DNA of 64,000 nt from Zygaena filipendulae (GCA_907165275.2 CAJRBF020000006.1:466287-530286), one strand, 5' to 3'. Numbered from the stretch's first letter, positions 23,025-35,778 are shown. Notes: a model not told the origin generated them from the sequence alone. Translations and numbers: made by a program.

Positions 23025-26000
23025 ACAATCGATATTAATATCAATAAAATAACAAACTACGTCGCTTTTTTGGTGTTTTCGAACTGGTTTTCGCTGTTGT
23101 TTGTCTATCCGCAACCCCTAAACTCACCCCCGCATATTTATTTATTAATATTTTGGTAATTTTTAATATTTCATCGTCTTAGAAAAATCCGCATAGTGCC
23201 TAATTCAATTATTAATTCCGTTTTTTAAGTTATTTGGTTGTTTTTTATAAGTGTTTCGTTGCTGGTCCGGCGTTGTTCAACGCTCTTTTCGTTTTCGACA
23301 CCTTTCCTGGCCGCATCGGCGCAGGAATTATCCAAATTTCTGGGATTTTTGCAAAAATTTATACTTTTCTTCAAAATTTTACGCTTTCGGGAGGTTTGGC
23401 CGCAAAGTTTTTGCTATAAAATACCTAGAGGAACATCCCCCGCGTCGATTGACACCCTCCGCCCTCGATTCCGACCGCGGCGAAGCAAAAAAACGCCAAA
23501 TTTTATTACGTCATCCGCAAATACCTACCCCTTCCGCGCACCCGAGGCTACCTAAGTAAACGCGTGTTTGAAGCGACAATCGATATTAATATCAATAAAA
23601 TAACAAACTACGTCGCTTTTTTGGTGTTTTCGGACTGGTTTTCGCTGTTGTTTGTCTATCCGCAACCTCTAAACTCACCCCCGCATATTTATTTATTAAT
23701 ATTTTGGTAATTTTTAATATTTTATCGACTTAGAAAATCCGCATAGTGATTGAATTATTAATTCCGTTTTTTAAGTTATTTGGTTGTTTTTTATAAGTGT
23801 TTCGTTGCTGGTCCGGCGTTGTTCAACGCTCTTTTCGTTTTCGACACCCTTCCTGGCCGCATCGGCGCAGGAATCATCCAAATTTCTGGGATTTTTGCAA
23901 AAATGATTACTTTTCTTCAAAATTTAACGCTTTCGGGAGGTTTGGCCGCAAAGTTTTTGCTATAAAATACCTAGAGGAACATCCCCCGCGTCGATTGACA
24001 CCCTCCGCGCTCGATTCCGACCGCGGCGAAGCGAAAAACGCCAAATTTTATTACGTCATCCGCAAATACCTACCCCCTCCGCGCACCCGAGGCTACCTAA
24101 GTAAACGCGTGTTTGAAGCGACAATCGATATTAATATCAATAAAATAACAAACTACGTCGCTTTTTTGGTGTTTTCGAACTGGTTTTCGCTGTTGTTTGT
24201 CTATCCGCAACCCCTAAACTCACCCCCGCATATTTATTAATATTTTGGTAATTTTTAATATTTCATCGACTTGGAAAAACCCGCATAGTAATTGAATTAT
24301 TAATTCCGTTTTTTTAAGTTATTTGGTTGTTTTTTATAAGTGTTTCGTTGCTGGTCCGGCGTTGTTTAACGCTCTTTTCGTTTTCGACACCCTTCCTGGC
24401 CGCATCGGCGCAGGAATTATCCAAATTTCTGGGATTTTTGCAAAAATTTATACTTTTCTTCAAAATTTTACGCTTTCGGGAGGTTTGGCCGCAAAGTTTT
24501 TCCTATAAAATACCTAGAGGAACATCCCCCGCGTCGGTTGACACCCTCCGCGCTCGATTCCGACCGCGGCGAAGCGAAAAAACGCCTAATTTTATGACGT
24601 CATCCGCAAATACCTACCCCCTTCGCGCACCCGAGGCTACCTAAGTAAACGCGTGTTTGAAGCGACAATCGATATTAATATCAATAAAATAACAAATTAC
24701 TTGGTTTTTTTGGTGTTTTCGAACTGGTTTTCGCTGTTGTTTGTCTATCCGCAACCCCTAAACTCACCCCCGCATATTTATTTATTAATATTTTGGTAAT
24801 TTTTAATATTTCATCGACTTAGAAAAATCCGCGTAGTAATTGAATTATTAATTCCGTTGTTTAAATTATTTGGTTGTTTTTTATAAGTGTTTCGTTGCTG
24901 GTCCGGCGTTGTTCAACGCTCTTTTCGTTTTCGACACCCTTCCTGGCCGCATCGGCGCAGGAATCATCCAAATTTCTGGGATTTTTGCAAAAATGATTAC
25001 TTTTCTTCAAAATTTAACGCTTTCGGGAGGTTTGGCCGCAAAGTTTTTGCTATAAAATACCTAGAGGAACATCCCCCGGGTCGATTGACACCCTCCGCCC
25101 TCGATTCCGACCGCGGCGAAGCAAAAAAACGCCAAATTTTATTACGTCATCCGCAAATACCTACCCCCTCCGCGCACCCGAGGCTACCTAAGTACCTAAA
25201 CGCGTGTTTGAAGCGACAATCGATATTAATATCAATAATATAACAAACTACGTCGCTTTTTTGGTGTTTTAGAACTGGTTTTCGCTGTTGTTTGTCTATC
25301 CGCAACCCCTAAACTCACCCCCGCATATTTATTTATTAATATTTTGGTAATTTTTAATATTTCATCGACTTAGAAAATCCGCATAGTGATTGAATTAATA
25401 ATTCCGTTTTTTAAGTTATTTGGTTGTTTTTTATAAGTGTTTCGTTGCTGGTCCGGCGTTGTTTAACGCTCTTTTCGTTTTCGACACCTTTCCTGGCCGC
25501 ATCGGCGCAGGAATTATCCAAATTTCTGGGATTTTTGCAAAAATGTTTACTTTTCTTCAAAATTTCACGCTTTCTGGAGGTTTGGCCGCAAAGTTTTTCC
25601 TATAAAATACCTAGAGGAACATCCCCCGCGTCGATTGACACCCTCCGCACTCGATTCCGACCGCGGCGAAGCGAAAAAACGCCTAATGTTATTACGTCAT
25701 CCGCAAATACCTACCCCCTTCGTGCACCCGAGGCTACCTAAGTAAACGCGTGTTTGAAGCGACAATCGATATTAATATCAATAAAATAACAAACTACGTC
25801 ACTTTTTTGGTGTTTTCGAACTGGTTTTCGCTGTTGTTTGTCTATCCGCAACCCCTAAACTCACCCCCGCATATTTATTTATTAATATTTTGGTAATTTT
25901 TAATATTTCATCGACTTAGAAAATCCGCATAGTGATTGAATTATTAATTCCGTTTTTTAAGTTATTTGGTTGTTTTTTATAAGTGTTTCGTTGCTGGTCC

Positions 26001-29000
26001 GGCGTTGTTTAACGCTCTTTTCGTTTTCGACACCCTTCCTGGCCGCATCGGCGCAGGAATTATCCAAATTTCTGGGATTTTTGCAAAAATTTTTACTTTT
26101 CTTCAAAATTTTACGCTTTAGGGAGGTTTGGCCGCAAAGTTTTTCCTATAAAATACCTAGAGGAACATCCCCCGCGTCGATTGACACCCTCCGCGCTCGA
26201 TTCCGACCGCGGCGAACTGGTTTTCGCTGTTATTTGTCTATCCGCAACCCCTAAACTCACCCCCGTATTTATTTATTAATATTTTGGTAATTTTTAATAT
26301 TTCATCGACTTAGAAAATCCGCATAGTAATTGAATTATTAATTCCGTTTTTTAAGTTATTTGGTTGTTTTTTATAAGTGTTTCGTTGCTGGTCCGGCGTT
26401 GTTCAACGCTCTTTTCGTTTTCGACACCTTTCCTGGCCGCATCGGCGCAGGCATTATCCAAATTTCTGGGATTTTTGCAAAATGTTTACTTTTCTTCAAA
26501 ATTTCACGCTTTCTGGAGGTTTGGCCGCAAAGTTTTTCCTATAAAATACCTAGAGGAACATCCCCCGCGTCGATTTACACCCTCCGGCCTCGATTCCGAC
26601 CGCGGCGAAGCGAAAAAACGCCAAATTTTATGACGTCATCCGCAAATACCTACCCCCTTCGCGCACCCGAGGCTACCTAAGTAAACGCGTGTTTGAAGCG
26701 ACAATCGATATTAATATCAATAAAATAACAAATTACTTGGTTTTTTTGGTGTTTTCGAACTGGTTTTCGCTGTTGTTTGTCTATCCGCAACCCCTAAACT
26801 CACCCCCGCATATTTATTTATTAATATTTTGGTAATTTTTTAATATTTCATCGACTTAGAAAAATCCGCGTAGTAATTGAATTATTAATTCCGTTGTTTA
26901 AATTATTTGGTTGTTTTTTATAAGTGTTTCGTTGCTGGTCCGGCGTTGTTTAACGCTCTTTTCGTTTTCGACACCCTTCCTGGCCGCATCGGCGCAGGAA
27001 TTATCCAAATTTCTGGGATTTTTGCAAAAATGTTTACTTTTCTTCAAAATTTTACGCTTTCGGGAGGTTTGGCCGCAAAGTTTTTCCTATAAAATACCTA
27101 GAGGAACATCCCCCGCGTCGATTGACACCCTCCGCGCTCGATTCCGACCGCGGCGAAGCGAAAAACGCCAAATTTTATTACGTCATCCGCAAATACCTAC
27201 CCCCTCCGCGCACCCGAGGCTACCTAAGTAAACGCGTGTTCGAAGCGACAATCGATATTAATATCAATAATATAACAAACTACGTCGCTTTTTTGGTGTT
27301 TTAGAACTGGTTTTCGCTGTTGTTTGTCTATCCGCAACCCCTAAACTCACCCCCGCATATTTATTTATTAATATTTTGGTAATTTTTAATATTTCATCGT
27401 CTTAGAAAAATCCGCATAGTGCCTAATTCAATTATTAATTCCGTTTTTTAAGTTATTTGGTTGTTTTTTATAAGTGTTTCGTTGCTGGTCCGGCGTTGTT
27501 TGACGCTCTTTTCGTTTTCGACACCCTTCCTGGCCGCATCGGCGCAGGAATTATCCAAATTTCTGGGATTTTTGCAAAAATGTTTACTTTTCTTCAAAAT
27601 TTAACGCTTTCGGGAGGTTTGGCCGCAAAGTTTTTCCTATAAAATACCTAGAGGAACATCCCCCGCATCGATTAACACCCTCCGCGCTCGATTCCGACCG
27701 CGGAGAAGCGAAAAAACGTCAAATTTAATTACGTCATCCGCAAATACCTACCCCCTCCGCGCACCCGAGGCTACCTAAGTAAACGCGTGTTTGAAGCGAC
27801 AATCGATATTAATATCAATAAAATAACAAACTACGTCGCTTTTTTGGTGTTTTCGAACTGGTTTTCGCTGTTGTTTGTCTATCCGCAACCCCTAAACTCA
27901 CCCCCGCATATTTATTTATTAATATTTTGGTAATTTTTAATATTTCATCGACTTGGAAAAACCCGCATAGTAATTGAATTATTAATTCCGTTTTTTAAGT
28001 TATTTGGTTGTTTTTTATAAGTGTTTCGTTGCTGGTCCGGCGTTGTTTAACGCTCTTTTCGTTTTCGACACCCTTCCTGGCCGCATCGGCGCAGGAATTA
28101 TCCAAATTTCTGGGATTTTTGCGAAAAAACGTCAAATTTAATTACGTCATCCGCAAATACCTACCCCCTCCGCGCACCCGAGGCTACCTAAGTAAACGCG
28201 TGTTTGAAGCGACAATCGATATTAATATCAATAAAATAACAAACTACGTCGCTTTTTTGGTGTTTTCGAACTGGTTTTCGCTGTTGTTTGTCTATCCGCA
28301 ACCCCTAAACTCACCCCGCATATTTATTTATTAATATTTTGGAAATTTTTAATATTTCATCGACTTAGAAAATCCGCATAGTGATGGAATTATTAATTCC
28401 GTTTTTTAAGTTATTTGGTTGTTTTTTATAAGTGTTTCGTTGCTGGTCCGGCGTTGTTCAACGCTCTTTTCGTTTTCGACACCTTTCCTGGCCGCATCGG
28501 CGCAGGCATTATCCAAATTTCTGGGATTTTTGCAAAATGTTTACTTTTCTTCAAAATTTCACGCTTTCTGGAGGTTTGGCCGCAAAGTTTTTCCTATAAA
28601 ATACCTAGAGGAACATCCCCCGCGTCGATTTACACCCTCCGGCCTCGATTCCGACCGCGGCGAAGCGAAAAAACGCCAAATTTTATGACGTCATCCGCAA
28701 ATACCTACCCCCTTCGCGCACCCGAGGCTACCTAAGTAAACGCGTGTTTGAAGCGACAATCGATATTAATATCAATAAAATAACAAATTACTTGGTTTTT
28801 TTGGTGTTTTCGAACTGGTTTTCGCTGTTGTTTGTCTATCCGCAACCCCTAAACTCACCCCCGCATATTTATTTATTAATATTTTGGTAATTTTTTAATA
28901 TTTCATCGACTTAGAAAAATCCGCGTAGTAATTGAATTATTAATTCCGTTGTTTAAATTATTTGGTTGTTTTTTATAAGTGTTTCGTTGCTGGTCCGGCG

Positions 29001-30780
29001 TTGTTTAACGCTCTTTTCGTTTTCGACACCCTTCCTGGCCGCATCGGCGCAGGAATTATCCAAATTTCTGGGATTTTTGCAAAAATGTTTACTTTTCTTC
29101 AAAATTTTACGCTTTCGGGAGGTTTGGCCGCAAAGTTTTTCCTATAAAATACCTAGAGGAACATCCCCCGCGTCGATTGACACCCTCCGCGCTCGATTCC
29201 GACCGCGGCGAAGCGAAAAACGCCAAATTTTATTACGTCATCCGCAAATACCTACCCCCTCCGCGCACCCGAGGCTACCTAAGTAAACGCGTGTTCGAAG
29301 CGACAATCGATATTAATATCAATAATATAACAAACTACGTCGCTTTTTTGGTGTTTTAGAACTGGTTTTCGCTGTTGTTTGTCTATCCGCAACCCCTAAA
29401 CTCACCCCCGCATATTTATTTATTAATATTTTGGTAATTTTTAATATTTCATCGTCTTAGAAAAATCCGCATAGTGCCTAATTCAATTATTAATTCCGTT
29501 TTTTAAGTTATTTGGTTGTTTTTTATAAGTGTTTCGTTGCTGGTCCGGCGTTGTTTGACGCTCTTTTCGTTTTCGACACCCTTCCTGGCCGCATCGGCGC
29601 AGGAATTATCCAAATTTCTGGGATTTTTGCAAAAATGTTTACTTTTCTTCAAAATTTAACGCTTTCGGGAGGTTTGGCCGCAAAGTTTTTCCTATAAAAT
29701 ACCTAGAGGAACATCCCCCGCATCGATTAACACCCTCCGCGCTCGATTCCGACCGCGGAGAAGCGAAAAAACGTCAAATTTAATTACGTCATCCGCAAAT
29801 ACCTACCCCCTCCGCGCACCCGAGGCTACCTAAGTAAACGCGTGTTTGAAGCGACAATCGATATTAATATCAATAAAATAACAAACTACGTCGCTTTTTT
29901 GGTGTTTTCGAACTGGTTTTCGCTGTTGTTTGTCTATCCGCAACCCCTAAACTCACCCCCGCATATTTATTTATTAATATTTTGGTAATTTTTAATATTT
30001 CATCGACTTGGAAAAACCCGCATAGTAATTGAATTATTAATTCCGTTTTTTAAGTTATTTGGTTGTTTTTTATAAGTGTTTCGTTGCTGGTCCGGCGTTG
30101 TTTAACGCTCTTTTCGTTTTCGACACCCTTCCTGGCCGCATCGGCGCAGGAATTATCCAAATTTCTGGGATTTTTGCGAAAAAACGTCAAATTTAATTAC
30201 GTCATCCGCAAATACCTACCCCCTCCGCGCACCCGAGGCTACCTAAGTAAACGCGTGTTTGAAGCGACAATCGATATTAATATCAATAAAATAACAAACT
30301 ACGTCGCTTTTTTGGTGTTTTCGAACTGGTTTTCGCTGTTGTTTGTCTATCCGCAACCCCTAAACTCACCCCGCATATTTATTTATTAATATTTTGGAAA
30401 TTTTTAATATTTCATCGACTTAGAAAATCCGCATAGTGATGGAATTATTAATTCCGTTTTTTAAGTTATTTGGTTGTTTTTTATAAGTGTTTCGTTGCTG
30501 GTCCGGCGTTGTTTAACGCTCTTTTCGTTTTCGACACCTTTCCTGGCCGCATCGGCGCAGGAATTATCCAAATTTCTGGGATTTTTGCAAAAATGTTTAC
30601 TTTTCTTCAAAATTTCACGCTTTCTGGAGGTTTGGCCGCAAAGTTTTTCCTATAAAATACCTAGAGGAACATCCCCCGCGTCGATTGACACCCTCCGCAC
30701 TCGATTCCGACCGCGGCGAAGCGAAAAAACGCCTAATGTTATTACGTCATCCGCAAATACCTACCCCCTTCGCGCACCCG
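23025..30780 (+). repeat. Satellite array, block D (15 units) with a 2055-bp duplication
   Basis: Anchors lie at about 23234, 23780, 24323, 24870, 25420, 25966, 26360, 26907, 27457, 28004, 28415, 28962, 29512, 30059 and 30470. The four units starting at 26360 repeat, with all private variants seen by eye, at 28415 (period 2055 bp). A third length class of ~411 bp appears at 28004 and 30059, where GGATTTTTGC joins GAAAAAACGTC and removes ~135 bp. Confidence 0.9.
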
Positions 30781-31243
30781 CACGGAAAAAAAATTCTAGT
30801 ATCTGTAACTAGAATCTGGTAAGCCTTACAAGTTTTTTTGTAGTATATGTGACAACTCTACACATAGTAATGATTACAGATTGGTTCTACAGACATACAT
30901 ACAGGAAGGTTACTTACTGCATTGTTACATCTACTTTAAAGTTTGTATTGTTTACAGAATAGCGTTTTATCTACCACTATACTATTAGTAACTGATACTT
31001 ATTTGTTTGTACTGTTTACTAGATTTTTTGTGACCTGCACTAATTTAGTTCGTGGTCCATACTATACTGTTAGTACCTGTTGCTTACTGAATTGTTACCT
31101 CTACTTTATAGTTTGTATTGTTTATAGAATAGCGCTTTGGCCACTACTATACTTTTAGTAACTGATACTTATTTGTTTGTACTGTTTACTAGATTTTTTG
31201 TAACCTGTACCAATTTAGGTAGTGGTCCATACTATGCTGTTAG
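30781..31243. mobile_element. Insert with internal ~171-bp duplication
   Basis: Begins CACGGAAAAAAAATTC, the inverted counterpart of the insert end at 20895. It holds an imperfect direct duplication of ~171 bp (about 30909-31075 and 31080-31243), each copy containing ACTGATACTTATTTGTTTGT. A 71-codon frame at 30943-31158 spans the two copies and is not convincing as a gene. Confidence 0.5.
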
Positions 31244-31518
31244 TTAAGGGCATCCCCTATGTAACACTAGCGCCACTTGAAAAAAAAATTCATATCTCCG
31301 TAAATACACAAAATATTAAAAATCTGGTAGACCAAATTAAAGGGTAAGTCAAAAGCTTTAATTAAATATTTTTGATACTAAAAGTAATGAATTCTTGTAG
31401 TTACTATAATCAAAAGTGTTAAAAACGGCCGTTTTTAGATTTTTAATATTTTGTGTATTTACGGAAATATGAATTTTTTTGTCAAGTGGCGCTAGTGTTA
31501 CATAGGGGATGCCCTTAA
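31244..31518. mobile_element. Foldback MITE-like element
   Basis: 275 bp with inverted ends of about 80 bp: it starts TTAAGGGCATCCCCTATG and ends in its reverse complement. Both arms contain GTAACACTAGCGCCACTTG. Flanks are also inverted (GCTGTTAG before, CTAACAGC after), so either the terminal repeat is longer (31235-31527) or the element sits at an inversion junction. There is no coding capacity. The family is not recognised. Confidence 0.75.
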
Positions 31519-31545
31519 CTAACAGCAAAGTGTTCGGGATAGACT

Positions 31546-32062
31546 ACGCGTTTACTTAGGTAGCCTCGGGTGCACGAAGGGGGTAGGTATTTGCGGATGA
31601 CGTAATAACATTAGGCGTTTTTTTCGCTTCGCCGCGGTCGGAATCGAGTGCGGAGGGTGTCAATCGACGCGGGGGATGTTCCTCTAGGTATTTTATAGGA
31701 AAAACTTTGCGGCCAAACCTCCAGAAAGCGTGAAATTTTGAAGAAAAGTAAACATTTTTGCAAAAATCCCAGAAATTTGGATAATTCCTGCGCCGATGCG
31801 GCCAGGAAAGGTGTCGAAAACGAAAAGAGCGTTAAACAACGCCGGACCAGCAACGAAACACTTATAAAAAACAACCAAATAACTTAAAAAACGGAATTAA
31901 TAATTCAATCACTATGCGGATTTTCTAAGTCGATGAAATATTAAAAATTACCAAAATATTAATAAATAAATATGCGGGGGTGAGTTTAGGGGTTGCGGAT
32001 AGACAAACAACAGCGAAAACCAGTTCGAAAACACCAAAAAAGCGACGTAGTTTGTTATTTTA
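31546..32062 (-). repeat. Single inverted satellite unit
   Basis: One satellite unit in the opposite orientation to blocks A-D, from ACGCGTTTACTTAGG to TTTGTTATTTTA. It carries GGTGCACGAAGGGGG, the complement of a variant otherwise seen only near 25725, so it probably derives from a unit of that type. It ends at the DIRS element. Confidence 0.85.
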
Positions 32063-32446
32063 TTGGTTGATCAAACGAGCTTCCCTGAAGTGAAGTTCGA
32101 TCCTAATTATCTTGATTTCGTCGGAGAGATTTATGTTGACAATGTAGTATAGCTCTGCTATGCTCGAACCAATCGCACATAATGTTTAGCGCCGCAGGGA
32201 AAGGGTAAATAAAAAAAAGAACCCCCCTCCCGCGACGCTTTCCTTTCCGCTCATGATCTAGCCAGCCTCATTATTTTCAGAGTAGGAAGCGTTATAAAAA
32301 AAGGGAATTCGCCAGAACTGGGTTGGGTGGGGCTATAAATCTCTCCGACGAAATCAAGATAATTAGGATCGAACTTCACTTCAGGGAAGCTCGTTTGATC
32401 AACCAATTATCTTGCTTTCGTCTTCGAGATTTATGTTGACAATGTA
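32063..32446 (-). repeat. DIRS 3' inverted-repeat / internal complementary region
   Basis: Two 72-bp arms (32063-32134 and 32335-32406) are exact or near-exact reverse complements, both containing the TTGGTTGATC / GATCAACCAA ends. A third, diverged copy of the inner part follows at 32405-32446. Between the arms, 32159-32275 matches the 5' terminal segment at 47190-47306 in inverse orientation. DIRS elements carry such terminal and internal complementary repeats for circle formation and recombinase-mediated insertion. Confidence 0.75.
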
Positions 32447-32623
32447 GATGTTCAGAGATCATAAGAAAATAAAACTATTCTTATTCATCAGTCACTTAAC
32501 TTTATAATTTCCTTAAAGATTAAATCACTATTTTGACAACAAAAAAAAAGGTAATACTTAATTTAATCATATGAAAATTGACATAATTGGTGCTAATTAT
32601 AAATAAATATTTAACAGAGTACA

Positions 32624-33529
32624 TTAACTTGTATCTTGATTTATCAGGCTATAATTGCAATCAACAATGGGCCGATTATAAAAATTTGCGAAGATTGCCG
32701 ATTGGTCTGTCCAACCAGCACATCTTCTGATTATATCAACGCTTATGCCAGACTGCCGAGCTGCCGAAGTAGACGCATGGCGGGTGCTGTGAGCACCAAA
32801 TATAGTTGTATCAATACCACTAGATTGTAAGGTTTGTTTTATCCAGCGTCCAATAGTCTGGGCAGAGGCAGCCTTATATGGTTTTTTACAGGTAAGTAGA
32901 AGTTTTACTTCTGCTGTCGATCTTCTGGAGGAAGATGCAACTAAATAAGAGTTTAAGGTAGCTGCTGGGCAAATACTAGGTCTGTGAGTGAAAAAAGGCA
33001 AACATAAGGTTGGTTGTGAACGCCCTATGCCAGAAGTTTTTAGCAAGTCTGTTATTATTATAACTATCTTGTCACTGTAAAATTTAATGTTGGGGATTTT
33101 AATGAATGATAATGTTTGTATTCTTTGCCCAGTTGCTAAGGCTAACAATACAACTAATTTCTTACTTAAATTTTCAAAACACAAGGATTCGTTAGGATAT
33201 AACTTATCTAGATAATCTAAGACATAATTGGGGTTCCATGTAACATTATAGCGAGGAAATACTGGTTTTATTCTGAAAACTCCCCTAAAGAATCTTTTAA
33301 TCCTAGTGTCTTGACTAATATTGTTAGATGAGATCAGTGAAATGGCAGATCGGTGATTATTCAGTGTCCCATAAGAAGAACCTTCATTTAGACATTTAGT
33401 AAGGAAGTCAAGTAAGGAACTAATATCAACATTGAAAAAATCAAGATTTTTAGCATTGCAATATTCCCACCATTTTTTTAAACTACTTGAATATTGAGAT
33501 TTTGTGTTTTTGGATACAGAAGACAACAT
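32624..33529 (-). CDS. DIRS tyrosine recombinase
   Basis: 301 residues from the first ATG (33529). It has the tyrosine recombinase (phage-integrase family) pattern: Arg-136 in TGQRIQTL, His-247 and Arg-250 in HSTRH, Trp-273 in AGWTD, and the nucleophile Tyr-284 in FANFY. It would integrate the circular cDNA without target duplication, in place of a DDE integrase. The frame stays open upstream of the ATG across the end of the RT ORF in a different phase, so it may be made by frameshift or reinitiation. No internal stop is seen. Confidence 0.92.
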   Translation of the reverse strand: MLSSVSKNTKSQYSSSLKKWWEYCNAKNLDFFNVDISSLLDFLTKCLNEGSSYGTLNNHRSAISLISSNNISQDTRIKRFFRGVFRIKPVFPRYNVTWNPNYVLDYLDKLYPNESLCFENLSKKLVVLLALATGQRIQTLSFIKIPNIKFYSDKIVIIITDLLKTSGIGRSQPTLCLPFFTHRPSICPAATLNSYLVASSSRRSTAEVKLLLTCKKPYKAASAQTIGRWIKQTLQSSGIDTTIFGAHSTRHASTSAARQSGISVDIIRRCAGWTDQSAIFANFYNRPIVDCNYSLINQDTS

Positions 33530-33561
33530 AACGTCTATTGCCGTCGTTGGGATTCCCTGTT

Positions 33562-35720
33562 TCAGGAATCCTTCCCTGATAACACAGCCACTGCCAGGGA
33601 AAGGTGACGATGTAGTGGGTGAACAGGTCTGAAATGAGATGAAAGGAGAAATTTATTTGGGGCTAAAACTAAGATATCGCTTATGCAAAGAGAGATAAAA
33701 AGGGGGTACCATGGCTGCGATGGCCAGTAGGGTACTACAACAATTCCCGTCGCATGATCAGTTACAATTTTATTTAAGGTCTTTAATACCATTGCGAAGG
33801 GAGGAAAAGCGTAAAAGAAATCACTATGCCAGTTTACTGTGAAAGCATCAATATTGTAAGCAAATGGGTCTCTTTTCCATGATATGTACTTAGAACATTT
33901 TGAATTGGCACGAGAAGCAAAGAGATCAATATCTGGAACACCAAATCGGCTAACGATTTTTGAAAATGCGATTGCACTAATCTCCCATTCTGTGTCAACA
34001 TTAAGCTTTCTAGATTCTTGGTCCGCTTCTATATTTTGTGAGGATTTAATATAGGAAGCAAAAATAAAGATTTTCCTTTCTTGACACCATTCCCATATAA
34101 GCTTAGTTATATAATTTAAGTGGGGGTATTGAATGCCACCCATTCTGTTTATGTAAGAAATAGCAGTTGTGTTGTCGATTCTTAAAAGTATCTCACAATT
34201 GGTTTTTTGTTTCGCGAATGATCTTAATCCAAAGTAGGCTGCCAGCAGTTCCAAATAGTTTATGTGATGTCCGCGTTCGATTTCAGTCCACAGACCGCCA
34301 GTTTTTTGTCCTTGACAAAAAGATCCCCAGCCGGTTGTAGATGCGTCTGTAAATATTTCGAGTGCATATTCGTTTTGTCGAATAGGGCTGTCACCGAATA
34401 CGAGGTTGTGTTTCCACCAATTTAACTCATCACAAAAACTGCTTGGAATCTCCATAAATTTATTAAAATTACCACTGTGGTTAAGTAATGCTAAGTATTT
34501 ACTTCTTTCAAAAGATTTAGTGTAAAGCCATCCGTAAGCGATTGCTGGGCAAGCCGCAGTCAATGCGCCCGTGAAACGAGCAAAATCTCTAATACGTATG
34601 TTCGTCTTTTGCTTTATGTGTTCAAGAATTAGTTCTATTCGTTCAGTTATATTCTTTCTTTTTTTATCGGGTAGTTGCAAAACCATTTTTTCGGAATTTA
34701 AAATGAAGCCTAAGAAGGTGCATGACGTATCAGGAACCAAGTTACTCTTTTTGTAGTTAATTACAAAACCTAAATTTGCGAGACAACTTATAGTCTCGTT
34801 AACATTCTCGCAACAACCGTTAAATGATTTATGTATACACAAAAAATCGTCTAAGTACTGAACCGATGTGAAACCTCGTGACCTTAAATGTGTCATGACG
34901 GGTTGGAGAATTTTAGTAAAAATATAAGGGGCCGAACACAGACCGAAAGGTAAGACGGTGAACTCATAAAGGATTCCGTCATAATGAAATCGAAGATATT
35001 TTCGGTGACTAATATGAATAGGCAACAAAAAATAAGCTTCTTGTAGGTCAATATTGGCCATATAGCAATTTCTACTAGCAAGACGAGTCGCAGTTCTTAT
35101 ATCTTCCATTTTAAAATGATCACAATAGATATTTTTATTAAGATTTTTTAGGTTTAAAATAAAGCGCATGCTACCGTCATTTTTAGGAATGAGAAAAATA
35201 TCAGAGATAAACTGCCCCTGAATTGGTTTACATTTAGTTATAGCCCCAATTTGTAATAAGTGTGTTAGCTGTTTTTTCAGCTCTATTGTTTCATTAACAG
35301 AAAAGATTCGATGAGGATAAAAATTGTCAGGCTGTTTAGGTATTTCAGTAAATGGAATCCTATACCCTGTTATTGTGTTCAGTATAAAATTATCGTCTGT
35401 AATTGAATTCCAGGCTGGTAAAAAATATTGTAAACGTCCAGCATGTACCTGGGTTTCCTGGGCTTGAAGATTTATGTTTGGTGGCGGCTGTGCGACGATG
35501 ACCCTCGCGTCGCCTGTGGCGGCGGTTGGCGCCGGGGTGGTGGTGGCGGTGGCCGAGACGGTGGCGGTGGCGGCGGTGGCGCTTGACGCCTCGCTTGCTG
35601 CTGTGGAGGTTGAAATTTGTTTGCATAGAAAGTTCTCTGCCCACCGCCTCTGAACGAGTAAGATCGATTGCCCCGCTGGGAGCCGCGAGACGATGGGCCC
35701 CTCCAGGAGCAACAGGTGTT
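33562..35720 (-). CDS. DIRS RT / RNase H / methyltransferase-like polyprotein
   Basis: About 716 residues, opening just after a TAA near 35720 with no early ATG, so it is likely reached by frameshift from the overlapping gag. After an Ala/Thr-rich leader, the reverse transcriptase has FLIPKNDGSMR, DLQEAYF and the catalytic QYLDDFLC (~residue 285). RNase H follows with EIFTDASTTGW (~450) and ELLAAYFGL. The C-terminal third (DIDLFASRAN ~597, YAFPPFAM) matches the DAM-like methyltransferase domain of DIRS elements. It makes the element's cDNA. The frame looks complete up to the stop, 32 bp before the recombinase ATG. Confidence 0.92.
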
Positions 35721-35778
35721 ACCTCGCTATCGAGAGTAAAATTTTGATCTTCGAGTGGTATTTCATTTTCCAGAGGAA
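35390..35778 (-). CDS. DIRS Gag, exon 2 (predicted)
   Basis: A good acceptor, TTTTTACCTTCCAG, lies at 35792-35779. The exon continues from 35778 in a frame distinct from RT through an acidic stretch (PLENEIPLEDQ), SMQTNFNLHSS, then a His/Arg-rich block (HRRHRHRLGHRHHH) to a stop at 35390. The split codon G|TT joins exon 1 in phase, giving a Gag of ~176 residues. DIRS Gags usually begin with basic charged sequence like exon 1. The His/Arg block may in part be a by-product of GCC-rich overlap with RT. Confidence 0.6.

Noticed and set aside
22526..23044. 172-codon minus-strand frame of repeating FISFH
   Set aside because: Pure translation of the ATGAA microsatellite.
782..30812. Recurrent 60-157 codon frames starting MFFISVSLLVRRC or MVVFYKCFVAG across the satellite
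   Set aside because: They follow the satellite period, exist in two overlapping phases and break with single-base indels between units; no motif or conserved ending.
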